Program-made: the position numbers and the translations under genes
The notes under the pieces: model-generated
What the model saw: the letters and a program-made list of their open reading frames with translations, nothing else
Told to the model about the DNA's origin: nothing
The model's database searches: none
Assembly: GCA_903895595.1 (NCBI GenBank)
Contig: CAITUP010000041.1
Span: 1 to 64,000 of the forward strand
Origin: an uncultured Acetobacteraceae bacterium
Lineage (GTDB): Bacteria; Pseudomonadota; Alphaproteobacteria; Acetobacterales; Acetobacteraceae
DNA: 64,000 bases
Reading direction: 5' to 3'
Shown: in pieces, positions 15,966-23,851 of the stretch
Layout: every line of letters starts with the position of its first letter
How positions within the stretch are numbered: position 1 is the first letter of the stretch

Positions 15966-18583
15966 GGCAGCAACCGGTACAACGCCTCCACGATAATGGG
16001 GAGTGCCTGGGGTGAAAGGACGGACTGGTGGGTCGTCGGCAGGCGAACGGTGTCGATGGAGCCCAGACAATGCCGCGCCCAGGCGCGCGTGCTGCCGGTG
16101 GCGACCAATCCGTACTCCGCTTCGGCCGATAATACCCGGCAATGGCAAACGCGGGGTGTGTGCGATCCCAGCAGGCCAGTCGACCATGCGACCTGACGCA
16201 ATATTTCGATGGCCCAGGATACCGGCGTATCGGCGGGTATCAGGTCGCGCGCCGCGGCTTGCGCGACCATCATCTGCGCGCGCCTGGTCTGCCCCGCGGT
16301 ATCTTTTTGGCTCATGCGAACCAGTGCGTTCCGTGCGAAGCCGGCGTGCCCACCTCTGTCTTCGGCCGCGCGATCCGGCGGGTCGGTGTCCAATAGCGCC
16401 AGGATCGCGACTGTCTCCCCCTGTTCCTCGAACTGGCACGCCATTTCCTGCGCCACGATCCCGCCGAGCGACCAGCCGAGCAGGGCGTAGGGACCGTGCG
16501 GTTGGACGGTGCGAACGGCGGCGCAGTAGCGGGTGGCCATTTCCGCGATGGAGGCCGGCGGTGGGTTCGGGCCGTCCAGCGGCGGGCTTTGCAGCCCCCA
16601 GACCGGCCGGTCCTGATCCGGCTCGGATGCGAGTGCCTCGGCCAAAGGTTTGTAGTTGATGGCCATGCCGCTGGCCGGATGGATGCAAAACAGCGGGGGG
16701 CGGGTCCCGGTTCGCCGCAGCGGCAGCAACGACGAGGCAATGCCCTGGCCGTCCACGCCCAACGCCTGTGCTAACCCAGCGGGAGTAGGGTTCCGGTACA
16801 CCAGGTCCAACGGCAGTTCGTCCCCGGTCGCCGCCACGTAGCCGGCGGCCAAACAGAGGGCGCTAAGCGAACTGCCGCCGAGGCCGAAGAAATCGTCGTC
16901 GCGCGCGACGGCCGCCGTATCGGTCGCTTCGCCGAACAGCCGGCATAGCAGCGCTTCCGTGCCGTCTCGCGGCGGTTCGCCCTGGCGGGTTGTGCGCGAT
17001 GGCATCGGCAGGGCCGCCGAATCGACCTTGCCGTTTTCGGTCAGCGGCAGGGCAGGCAGGGACACGATCACGCTGGGGATCATGTAGTCGGGCAGCGCAT
17101 TGGCCAACGCCGCGGCGATCGCGGCACTGTCCGTTGCCGCGCTGCCCGGCTTCGGCACGACATAAGCAACCAGTTGCCGGTCGGTCCCGATGTCGCGAAC
17201 GGCGATGTACGCTTGTGCGAGGTCCGGTTGGCGCAACAACGCGGTCTCGATCTCCCCGGGTTCGATCCGGTAGCCGCGCAATTTGATTTGCCGGTCCAAC
17301 CGGCCGAGGAAGTCGATCTCCCCGGATGGCAGATAACGTCCCAGGTCCCCGGTGCGGTACATGCGCTCCCCACCCAAACCGATTGGGAAGCGCTGGGCTG
17401 TCAGGGCGGGTTGCCCCAGATACCCGGCCCCGACGCTGGCACCCGAGATACAGATCTCTCCAGCCTCTCCGGTGGGAACGGGCTGCCCGTCGGAAGCCAG
17501 GATATGGACGGACGTCCCCCGAATCGGCCGGCCGATCGGCAAACGCTCCCGCATTACGTCCGCTTCGGTGACAACATGGGCCGTCACCAGGGTCGTGGTT
17601 TCGGTCGGGCCGTACGCGTTGATGACCCGAAGGTCCGGCGCGGCGGCCCAGGCCGCGCGCACGGCCGCGGGGGAAACGACATCGCCACCCGACAGAACCG
17701 TCTTGACCGTTCGAAACAGCGACGGTCGCCCCGCTGCCAAATGCTGAAACAGACCGGCCGTCAGCCACATGGTATCGACGCGTTCGGAGGCGATCAGCGC
17801 CTCCAACTTCGCAGGGTCGGGGGGGCCGGGCGGGGCAATGACGACGCACGCGCCGTTTAAAAGTGTGCCCCAAATCTCGAACGTCGTGGCGTCGAACAAG
17901 GGTGACGACCCATGCAGCACGCGGCTGCCGGGCGCGATATCGACGAACGACGGGCGCAGGGCCAGGGCCAGCACATTCGCATGCGTGATCCCCACCGCCT
18001 TGGGGCGGCCGGTGGAGCCGGAGGTGAACATCGCATACGCCAGGGTATCCGGCCCCGGCTCCGGCCTTGGCCCTGACCCCGGCACGTGACGCGGGACGCC
18101 ATCCCCGGCCATCGCGTCCGGATCGAGCCGCGGAATGTCCGGCAGGCCCGAAGCCGGAAAATCCGCCCGCGCGATCGTCAGCTCGGCGTTGCCGTCCACC
18201 AGCATCGCCCGCAAGCGTTCCGGCGGATGCGAGGGGTCGAGCGGCACATAGGTCCCGCCCGCCTTCAAGACAGCCAGCATCGCGATCGCCATATCGGGGG
18301 AACGAGGCAGTCCGACGCCGATTGTCGGCATGGACCGTGTCGCCACGCGCTCGATCGCTCGGGCGAGCCGGTCCGAGGCACGATCCAACGCCGCGTAGGT
18401 CACGGTTATGCCATCGGCGCGCAGAGCCGCGGCGTTGGGTGCGGCGGCACAGACCTGGGCGAACGCATCGACGATCGACCGTGGCCAGAGTTCGACAGGA
18501 GGATATGTACTAATTTTAGACAATTGTATGATTTTAGGTAAATTGTGAAGGGAGGTATGTTTAAGCACGACGAACGATTGCAT
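15962..18583 (-). CDS. NRPS-like synthetase with A-T-TE architecture
   Basis: An 873-residue single-module enzyme from ATG 18583; a GTG two codons earlier is an alternative. The adenylation domain (about 35-520) shows TSGSTGRPKAV, FDATTFEIWG, NAYGPTETT, YRTGDLGRYLPSG and the terminal LPLTENGKVD lysine. The carrier domain has FFGLGGSSLSAL near residue 565. The thioesterase has GWSLGG near residue 704 and a late TTHQSVL. No condensation domain is present. Asp235 of the specificity pocket is retained, indicating an amino acid rather than a keto acid. By hand alignment the pocket reads D-A-F-W-L-G-A-T-L-K, near valine-type codes (low certainty). The first 25 residues are coded by unusually AT-rich sequence. 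Confidence 0.88.
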   Translation of the reverse strand: MQSFVVLKHTSLHNLPKIIQLSKISTYPPVELWPRSIVDAFAQVCAAAPNAAALRADGITVTYAALDRASDRLARAIERVATRSMPTIGVGLPRSPDMAIAMLAVLKAGGTYVPLDPSHPPERLRAMLVDGNAELTIARADFPASGLPDIPRLDPDAMAGDGVPRHVPGSGPRPEPGPDTLAYAMFTSGSTGRPKAVGITHANVLALALRPSFVDIAPGSRVLHGSSPLFDATTFEIWGTLLNGACVVIAPPGPPDPAKLEALIASERVDTMWLTAGLFQHLAAGRPSLFRTVKTVLSGGDVVSPAAVRAAWAAAPDLRVINAYGPTETTTLVTAHVVTEADVMRERLPIGRPIRGTSVHILASDGQPVPTGEAGEICISGASVGAGYLGQPALTAQRFPIGLGGERMYRTGDLGRYLPSGEIDFLGRLDRQIKLRGYRIEPGEIETALLRQPDLAQAYIAVRDIGTDRQLVAYVVPKPGSAATDSAAIAAALANALPDYMIPSVIVSLPALPLTENGKVDSAALPMPSRTTRQGEPPRDGTEALLCRLFGEATDTAAVARDDDFFGLGGSSLSALCLAAGYVAATGDELPLDLVYRNPTPAGLAQALGVDGQGIASSLLPLRRTGTRPPLFCIHPASGMAINYKPLAEALASEPDQDRPVWGLQSPPLDGPNPPPASIAEMATRYCAAVRTVQPHGPYALLGWSLGGIVAQEMACQFEEQGETVAILALLDTDPPDRAAEDRGGHAGFARNALVRMSQKDTAGQTRRAQMMVAQAAARDLIPADTPVSWAIEILRQVAWSTGLLGSHTPRVCHCRVLSAEAEYGLVATGSTRAWARHCLGSIDTVRLPTTHQSVLSPQALPIIVEALYRLLP

Positions 18584-18597
18584 GTCCACAAATCCGA

Positions 18598-18804
18598 CAT
18601 GCTTGCAGCAGTTCTCATTATGGCGGTCGTCACCTCTTCATCGTCATGGTTGGGCTTGACCCGACCAACTCTGGCGATTTGAGGCGCGTTGAAATTGCGA
18701 GTTTTTTTGGCGGTACCCCATTGGCCTGCGTTGGTCGGGTCAAGCCCGACCATGACGGGTATGCGGAACAAAATGGCAAAATGAGAACTGCTGACATGCT
18801 TGCA
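18598..18804. repeat. composite nested palindromic element in a divergent control region
   Basis: The outer arms share CAGCAGTTCTCATT (left 18598-18622; right, inverted, 18777-18804). The inner arms are CGTCATGG...GGGCTTGACCCGACCAA (18643-18669) and its complement (18731-18757). The element occupies almost all of the 252 bases between the divergent NRPS-like and soxB starts. Confidence 0.85.
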
Positions 18805-18835
18805 TCCCCCGCGCGTGGCGGCGAAACTCCCGGCG

Positions 18836-20083
18836 ATGAAATTTTCCTTCGGCACGCTCGCGCGCCTCGCGCTGACCGGATCGGCGTGGCCCGAGCAATG
18901 GCGGGACGCGACGCCGAAACCCGCGTATACGGTGGTGGTGGTCGGCGCCGGCGGCCATGGGCTGGCCACGGCGTACTACCTCGCGCGCGAACACGGCATC
19001 CGCGACATCGCCGTGCTGGACAAGGGCTGGCTGGGCGGCGGCAACACCGGGCGCAACACGACGATCATCCGGTCCAACTATCTCCAGGACGAGAGCGCGG
19101 CGATCTACGAACACGCGTTGAAATTGTGGGAAAATCTGTCCCAGACACTGAACTACAACGTCATGTACAGCCCGCGCGGCGTCATGATGCTGGCGCATAA
19201 CGAGCACGATATCAGGGTGTTCAAGCGCCATGTCCACGCGAACCGGCAGCAGGGCATCGACAACGAATGGCTGACAGCCGAACAGGCGAAGGCCTTCTGC
19301 CCGCCGCTGCATATCGGGGGGGACGCGCGCTACCCCGTCCTCGGCGCCGCGCTACAGCGCCGGGGCGGTGTCGCTCGTCACGATGCGGTGGCCTGGGGCT
19401 ACGCCCGCGCCGCCAGCGCGATGGGCGTGGATATCGTGCAAAATTGCGAGGTTACCGGGATTTCCCGAGGCCCCGACGGCGCCGTGACCGGCGTCGAAAC
19501 CTCCCGAGGCGCGATTAAGGCCGGTAAGGTGGCGGTCGTCGCCGCTGGCCACACCAGCGTGCTGATGGCGATGGCCGGGGTGCGCATGCCGCTGGAATCG
19601 TTCCCTTTACAGGCGCTGGTCAGCGAACCCGTCAAACCGGTGATGCCCTGCGTGGTGATGTCGAACACCGTGCATGCCTACATCTCCCAGTCCGACAAAG
19701 GGGAGCTGGTGATCGGCGCCGGCACCGACGCCTACACGTCCTACAGTCAGGCCGGCGGGCTGCACATCGCGTCGCACACGCTGGAGGCGATTTGCGAGCT
19801 GTTTCCGTCCTTTCGCCGCCTGCGCATGCTGCGCAATTGGGGCGGCATCGTGGACGTGACCCCCGATCGCTCCCCCATTATCGGCCTGACCCCGGTGCCC
19901 GGCCTGTTCGTGAACTGCGGCTGGGGCACCGGCGGGTTCAAGGCCACCCCAGGCTCCGGCCATGTCTTCGCCGCGACCGTCGCGCGCGGAGAGCCGCATC
20001 CCATCGCCGCGCCCTTCAGCCTCGACCGATTCCGGACGGGGCGATTGATCGATGAGGCCGCGGCGGCGGCGGTATCCCACTGA
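18836..20083 (+). CDS. soxB: sarcosine oxidase subunit beta
   Basis: A 415-residue flavoprotein from ATG 18836. The FAD motif [18 protein letters not shown] lies near residue 30, [19 protein letters not shown] follows, and the C-terminal [20 protein letters not shown] closes the FAD site. His182 in [15 protein letters not shown] corresponds to the residue that carries covalent FMN in heterotetrameric sarcosine oxidases (family knowledge). Together with the alpha, gamma and delta subunits it oxidises sarcosine to glycine, with transfer of the one-carbon unit to tetrahydrofolate. The stop codon overlaps the soxD start by one base. The usual promoter region is occupied by a palindromic element. 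Confidence 0.95.
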   Translation: MKFSFGTLARLALTGSAWPEQWRDATPKPAYTVVVVGAGGHGLATAYYLAREHGIRDIAVLDKGWLGGGNTGRNTTIIRSNYLQDESAAIYEHALKLWENLSQTLNYNVMYSPRGVMMLAHNEHDIRVFKRHVHANRQQGIDNEWLTAEQAKAFCPPLHIGGDARYPVLGAALQRRGGVARHDAVAWGYARAASAMGVDIVQNCEVTGISRGPDGAVTGVETSRGAIKAGKVAVVAAGHTSVLMAMAGVRMPLESFPLQALVSEPVKPVMPCVVMSNTVHAYISQSDKGELVIGAGTDAYTSYSQAGGLHIASHTLEAICELFPSFRRLRMLRNWGGIVDVTPDRSPIIGLTPVPGLFVNCGWGTGGFKATPGSGHVFAATVARGEPHPIAAPFSLDRFRTGRLIDEAAAAAVSH

Positions 20084-20337
20084 TGCTACAGATTAATTGC
20101 CCCTGGTGCGGTGTGCGCCCCGAGAACGAATTCCACTACGGCGGGGAGGCTCATATCGCGCGTCCGCTGGATCCGGGGGCAGTGGACGACGCCGCGTGGG
20201 GGGATTTTCTGTACTCTCGCTCGAACCCGAAAGGCACCCACCGCGAACGCTGGCGCCACCAATACGGCTGCGGCCGGTTCTTCAACGCTGTTCGCGATAC
20301 GGTGACGGATCGGATCGCCGGGACGAGCAAGCCGTGA
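20083..20337 (+). CDS. soxD: sarcosine oxidase subunit delta
   Basis: An 84-residue protein with the zinc-binding N-terminal CPWCG, a RPLDPGAVDDAAWGDFLYSRSN-type core and the conserved end HQYGCGRFFNAVRDT. These are standard for the zinc-containing delta subunit of heterotetrameric sarcosine oxidase. It begins at the last base of soxB, so translation is coupled. Between its stop and the soxA start lie 103 bases that are nearly filled by a palindromic repeat. Confidence 0.93.
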   Translation: MLQINCPWCGVRPENEFHYGGEAHIARPLDPGAVDDAAWGDFLYSRSNPKGTHRERWRHQYGCGRFFNAVRDTVTDRIAGTSKP

Positions 20338-20349
20338 GCCCCCCAACCC

Positions 20350-20426
20350 CCGTCATGGTCGGGCTTGACCCCGCCACCTCAGGCCCATGGGAAAGAGACG
20401 GTCGGGTCAGGCTCGGCCATGACGGG
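20350..20426. repeat. palindromic repeat of the GTCATGGTCGGGC family between soxD and soxA
   Basis: Left arm CGTCATGGTCGGGCTTGACC (20351-20370), right arm the complement with a few changes (GGTCGGGTCAGG...CCATGACGG, to 20426), and a central CAGGCCCATGGGAAAG segment. The same centre, inverted, occurs in the copy inside ccmA. Located between two cotranscribed genes. Confidence 0.85.
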
Positions 20427-20440
20427 TGGGGGCCGCCCCC

Positions 20441-23400
20441 ATGACCCAGCCCTACCGCCTGGAAGACGGCGGCCGCATCGCACGCGGCCTGGAGGTCGGA
20501 TTCCGCTTCGACGGCCTCACCTACGTGGGATACGAGGGCGATACCCTCGCCTCGGCCCTGCTCGCGAACGGCGTCCATCTGGTCGGCCGTTCCTTCAAAT
20601 ACCACCGCCCCCGCGGCTTCCTCGCCGCCGGGTCCGAGGAACCCAACGCCCTCGTCACCGTCGACCGAGGCAACGGCCGGACCGCGCCCAACCTCCGCGC
20701 CACTCAGATCGAAATCTACGAAGGCCTCACCGCCACCAGCCAGAACCGCTTCCCGTCGCTGCAATTCGACCTCGGCGCTGCCGCCGGCTTCGCGAGTCCG
20801 CTTCTATCGGCTGGATTTTATTATAAAACTTTCCTCTGGCCGGCGTCATTCTGGAAGCGCTTCTACGAACCCGCGATCCGATCCGCCGCCGGCCTCGGCC
20901 GCGCCCCGTCCGCCCCGGACCCCGACCGCTACGTCCACCAGTACACCCATTGCGAGGTCCTGGTCGTCGGCGCCGGCCCTGCCGGGATCGCGGCCGCCGA
21001 GGAAGCCGCCAAGACCGGCGTCCGCGTCATGCTCTGCGATGAGCAGGCGGAACTCGGCGGCTCCTGGCTCTCCGACCCCGACGCTGCCGGCCTGAAAGCG
21101 GCGCTCGCGCGGTTGGAGGGCAAGGTTACCCTGCTGCCTCGCACCACCGCCTTTGGCTGGTATCCCGACAATCTGGTGGGGCTGGCCGAGCGGCTGACCG
21201 ATCACCGCGCGTCACCCGATCCGGCGGCCCCGCGCGAACGCCTCTGGCAGGTGCGCGCCCGCGAAATCGTGCTGGCGACCGGCGCCATCGAGCGTCCGCT
21301 GCCGTTTCCGAACAACGACCGCCCCGGCATCATGCTGGCCGACGCCGCCCGCACCTTCGCCGCCCGCTGGGGCGTCGCCGTCGGCCGGTCGGTCGTCGTG
21401 GCGACCAACAACGACAGTGCCTACCGCGCCGCGCTGGACCTGCATCGTGCCGGCGTCGCTGTCGCCGCTGTGCTCGATCGGCGGCCACAGCCGGAGGGCG
21501 ATGCCGTCGAGGCCGTTCGCGCCGCCGGCATTCCAATCAAAACCGGCGCGCAGATCGCCGGCACCACGGGCGGCCAGCGCGTAACATCGGTGAAGCTGGC
21601 GGACGGGCAGGGGAGCATACAATGCGATGCCCTGCTGATGTCCGGCGGCTGGACGCCGAGCGTGCATCTGTTCTCCCAGGCGCGCGGGCGGTTGCGGTTC
21701 GATGCGGCCATCGGCGCCTACGTCCCCGGCGACATCGCGGCTTCGGTGCGCGCCGTCGGTGCCTGTGCTGGGGAGGTCGATGCCGCCGCGCCGCTGTCTC
21801 CCGCGCCCCATAAGCGCGCGTTTGTCGATTTCCAGAACGACGTGACGACGAAAGACCTGTCCATCGCGACCCAGGAGGGTTTTCGGTCGATCGAGCATGT
21901 CAAGCGCTACACCACCGCGGGAATGGCGACCGATCAGGGAAAAACCTCCAACATCAATGTTTTATCCGCCGTTTCCGGGTTGCTGGGCCGCACGATGCCG
22001 GAGGTCGGCCTAACGACTTTCCGCCCGCCCTTCACCCCTGTGACCTTCGGCGCCTTGGCCGGCCCGGCGCGCGGTGCTCTGTTCGATCCGACCCGCCACG
22101 CCCCGCTGCACGACTGGGCCACCGCACAAGGCGCGGTGTTCGAGGACGTCGGCACCTGGAAGCGCGCCCGTTATTTCCCCCGTCCCGGCGAGACCATGCG
22201 CGACGCCGTGTCCCGCGAGTGCCGCGCGGTCCGCACCGGCTGCGGCATCTTCGACGGCAGCACTTTGGGCAAGATCGAGGTCACCGGACCGGACTCATCT
22301 GAATTCCTTAACCGCATGTACATAAACGATATCGCGTCCCTAGGCGTCGGCCGCTGCCGCTACGCCGTGCTGTTGGGCGAGGACGGGTTCGTCCGCGACG
22401 ACGGCATCGTCGCCCGCCTTACCGAAGACCGGTTCCACGTCACCACCACCACCTCCGGTGCCGCAGGCGTCCTGCATTTGATGGAGGATTATCTCCAAAC
22501 GGAATTCACCGATCTGCGGGCTTGGCTGACCTCCACCACCGAACACTGGGCCACCATCGCGGTGCAGGGGCCGACAAGCCGAGCGGTGCTGGCGCCGCTG
22601 GTCGAGGGCACGGACCTGGATGCGATGCCGCATATGAGCGTGCGCGTCTGCCGCGTCGCCGGCATCCCGGCCCGCCTGTTCCGCGTCAGCTTCACCGGAG
22701 AGGCCGGGTTCGAAATCGCCGTTCCCGCATCCCAAGCCGCGACGCTCTGGGATACGCTGGTCGCCACCGGCCACGTCACCCCCTACGGCACCGAGGCGAT
22801 GCACGTCCTCCGCGCCGAAAAAGGGTTCTTCATGATCGGGCAGGAGACCGACGGCACCGTCATCCCCGCCGATCTCGGCCTGCCCAGCGGTGCGCGTAAG
22901 AGGGATTTCGTCGGCAAGCGGTCGCTGACCCGCCCGGATATGCTACGCGAGGACCGGAAACAGCTCGTCGGCCTGCTGACCGACGATCCGAATGTTGTGC
23001 TGGAGGAAGGGGCGCAGATCGCCAACGTACCGGGCTACGTCACCTCTGCCTACTGGAGCACCACCCTCGGCCGTTCCATCGCGCTGGCGCTGGTTTCCGA
23101 CGGGCGGGGGCGGATGGGCGAGAAACTGTCCGTACCAATGCCGGGCGCGTCGATCGGTGTCACGGTCGTCGATCCACGATTCTACGACCCCGAGGGGGCG
23201 CGGTTAGGAGTGCACCAAGCACCACCCCCGTCAGCCCCACCACCCCCACCACCCCCGTCATCCCCGCCACCCCCGTCATCCCCGCCATCCCCGTCATCCC
23301 CGTCATGGTCGGGCTTGACCCGACCAACTCACGCCAATGGGGAAAAGATTGTCCGGTCCAGCCAGACCATGACGCGCTGGACCGACCCCACCACCCGCCT

Positions 23401-23845
23401 CAACATCCGCGCCACGCCGACCGCCACCACAGCCATCGGCCTGGCCCTATCCGTCCTCCTCGGCTCCGTCCCCAACCGAACCGTCCGAGGCCGCGACCGC
23501 GCCGCCCTCTGGCTCGGCCCCGACGAATGGTTGGCGATCGCCCCCACCACCGACACCGGCCTGACGGACCGAGCGATAGCGGCGGCCAAGGATGCCAGCG
23601 TCGTGGATGTGTCCGACCGCTTCATCGGCATCGAAGTATCCGGCCCGCGTGCCGCGTGGAGCCTGAACGGGTTCTGCGCCCTGGACCTCGCACCGCACAC
23701 GTTCCCTGTGGGCATGTGTACTCGCACCCTGTTCGGCAAGGTCGAAATCGTCCTGTGGCGCACCGCCGCCGACACGTTCCACATCGAGGTCGCCCGTTCC
23801 CTCGCCCCCTACGTCTGGCAATGCCTGCAAGAAACCGCGGAATAA
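20441..23845 (+). CDS. soxA: sarcosine oxidase alpha-gamma fusion
   Basis: A 1134-residue protein from ATG 20441. Residues 1-110 form the N-terminal 2Fe-2S-ferredoxin-like region of SoxA (FKYHRPRGFLAAGSEEPNA). An NAD-binding GAGPAG lies near residue 176. A GcvT-like folate domain spans about 560-925 (FDGSTLGKIEVTGPDSSEF, GPTSRAVLAPL, VLRAEKGFFMIGQETDGT). Residues about 925-980 are a Pro/Ser-rich linker encoded by short tandem repeats plus a palindromic element. Residues about 980-1134 match the gamma subunit SoxG (IRATPTATTAIGLALSVLLG, ALWLGPDEWLAIAP, VVDVSDRFIGIEVSGPRA). SoxA and SoxG are normally separate genes; no separate soxG is present. Function should be unchanged if the linker is tolerated. 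Confidence 0.92.
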   Translation: MTQPYRLEDGGRIARGLEVGFRFDGLTYVGYEGDTLASALLANGVHLVGRSFKYHRPRGFLAAGSEEPNALVTVDRGNGRTAPNLRATQIEIYEGLTATSQNRFPSLQFDLGAAAGFASPLLSAGFYYKTFLWPASFWKRFYEPAIRSAAGLGRAPSAPDPDRYVHQYTHCEVLVVGAGPAGIAAAEEAAKTGVRVMLCDEQAELGGSWLSDPDAAGLKAALARLEGKVTLLPRTTAFGWYPDNLVGLAERLTDHRASPDPAAPRERLWQVRAREIVLATGAIERPLPFPNNDRPGIMLADAARTFAARWGVAVGRSVVVATNNDSAYRAALDLHRAGVAVAAVLDRRPQPEGDAVEAVRAAGIPIKTGAQIAGTTGGQRVTSVKLADGQGSIQCDALLMSGGWTPSVHLFSQARGRLRFDAAIGAYVPGDIAASVRAVGACAGEVDAAAPLSPAPHKRAFVDFQNDVTTKDLSIATQEGFRSIEHVKRYTTAGMATDQGKTSNINVLSAVSGLLGRTMPEVGLTTFRPPFTPVTFGALAGPARGALFDPTRHAPLHDWATAQGAVFEDVGTWKRARYFPRPGETMRDAVSRECRAVRTGCGIFDGSTLGKIEVTGPDSSEFLNRMYINDIASLGVGRCRYAVLLGEDGFVRDDGIVARLTEDRFHVTTTTSGAAGVLHLMEDYLQTEFTDLRAWLTSTTEHWATIAVQGPTSRAVLAPLVEGTDLDAMPHMSVRVCRVAGIPARLFRVSFTGEAGFEIAVPASQAATLWDTLVATGHVTPYGTEAMHVLRAEKGFFMIGQETDGTVIPADLGLPSGARKRDFVGKRSLTRPDMLREDRKQLVGLLTDDPNVVLEEGAQIANVPGYVTSAYWSTTLGRSIALALVSDGRGRMGEKLSVPMPGASIGVTVVDPRFYDPEGARLGVHQAPPPSAPPPPPPPSSPPPPSSPPSPSSPSWSGLTRPTHANGEKIVRSSQTMTRWTDPTTRLNIRATPTATTAIGLALSVLLGSVPNRTVRGRDRAALWLGPDEWLAIAPTTDTGLTDRAIAAAKDASVVDVSDRFIGIEVSGPRAAWSLNGFCALDLAPHTFPVGMCTRTLFGKVEIVLWRTAADTFHIEVARSLAPYVWQCLQETAE
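23214..23377. repeat. tandem CCCCGTCATCC repeats plus palindromic element inside the soxA-soxG junction
   Basis: From 23220 to 23300, units of the type CCACCCCCGTCATCCCCG are repeated and encode Pro/Ser. They run directly into a palindromic element: left arm CGTCATGGTCGGGCTTGACC (23301-23320) and a degenerate right arm ending GACCATGACGCG near 23375. The whole segment stays in frame and encodes SWSGLTRP plus a basic tail. Confidence 0.9.
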
Positions 23846-23851
23846 CCCCGG

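Noticed and set aside
23220-23300. Short direct repeats considered as a CRISPR array
   Set aside because: Units are about 10-18 bases, have no unique spacers, and lie in frame within soxA.
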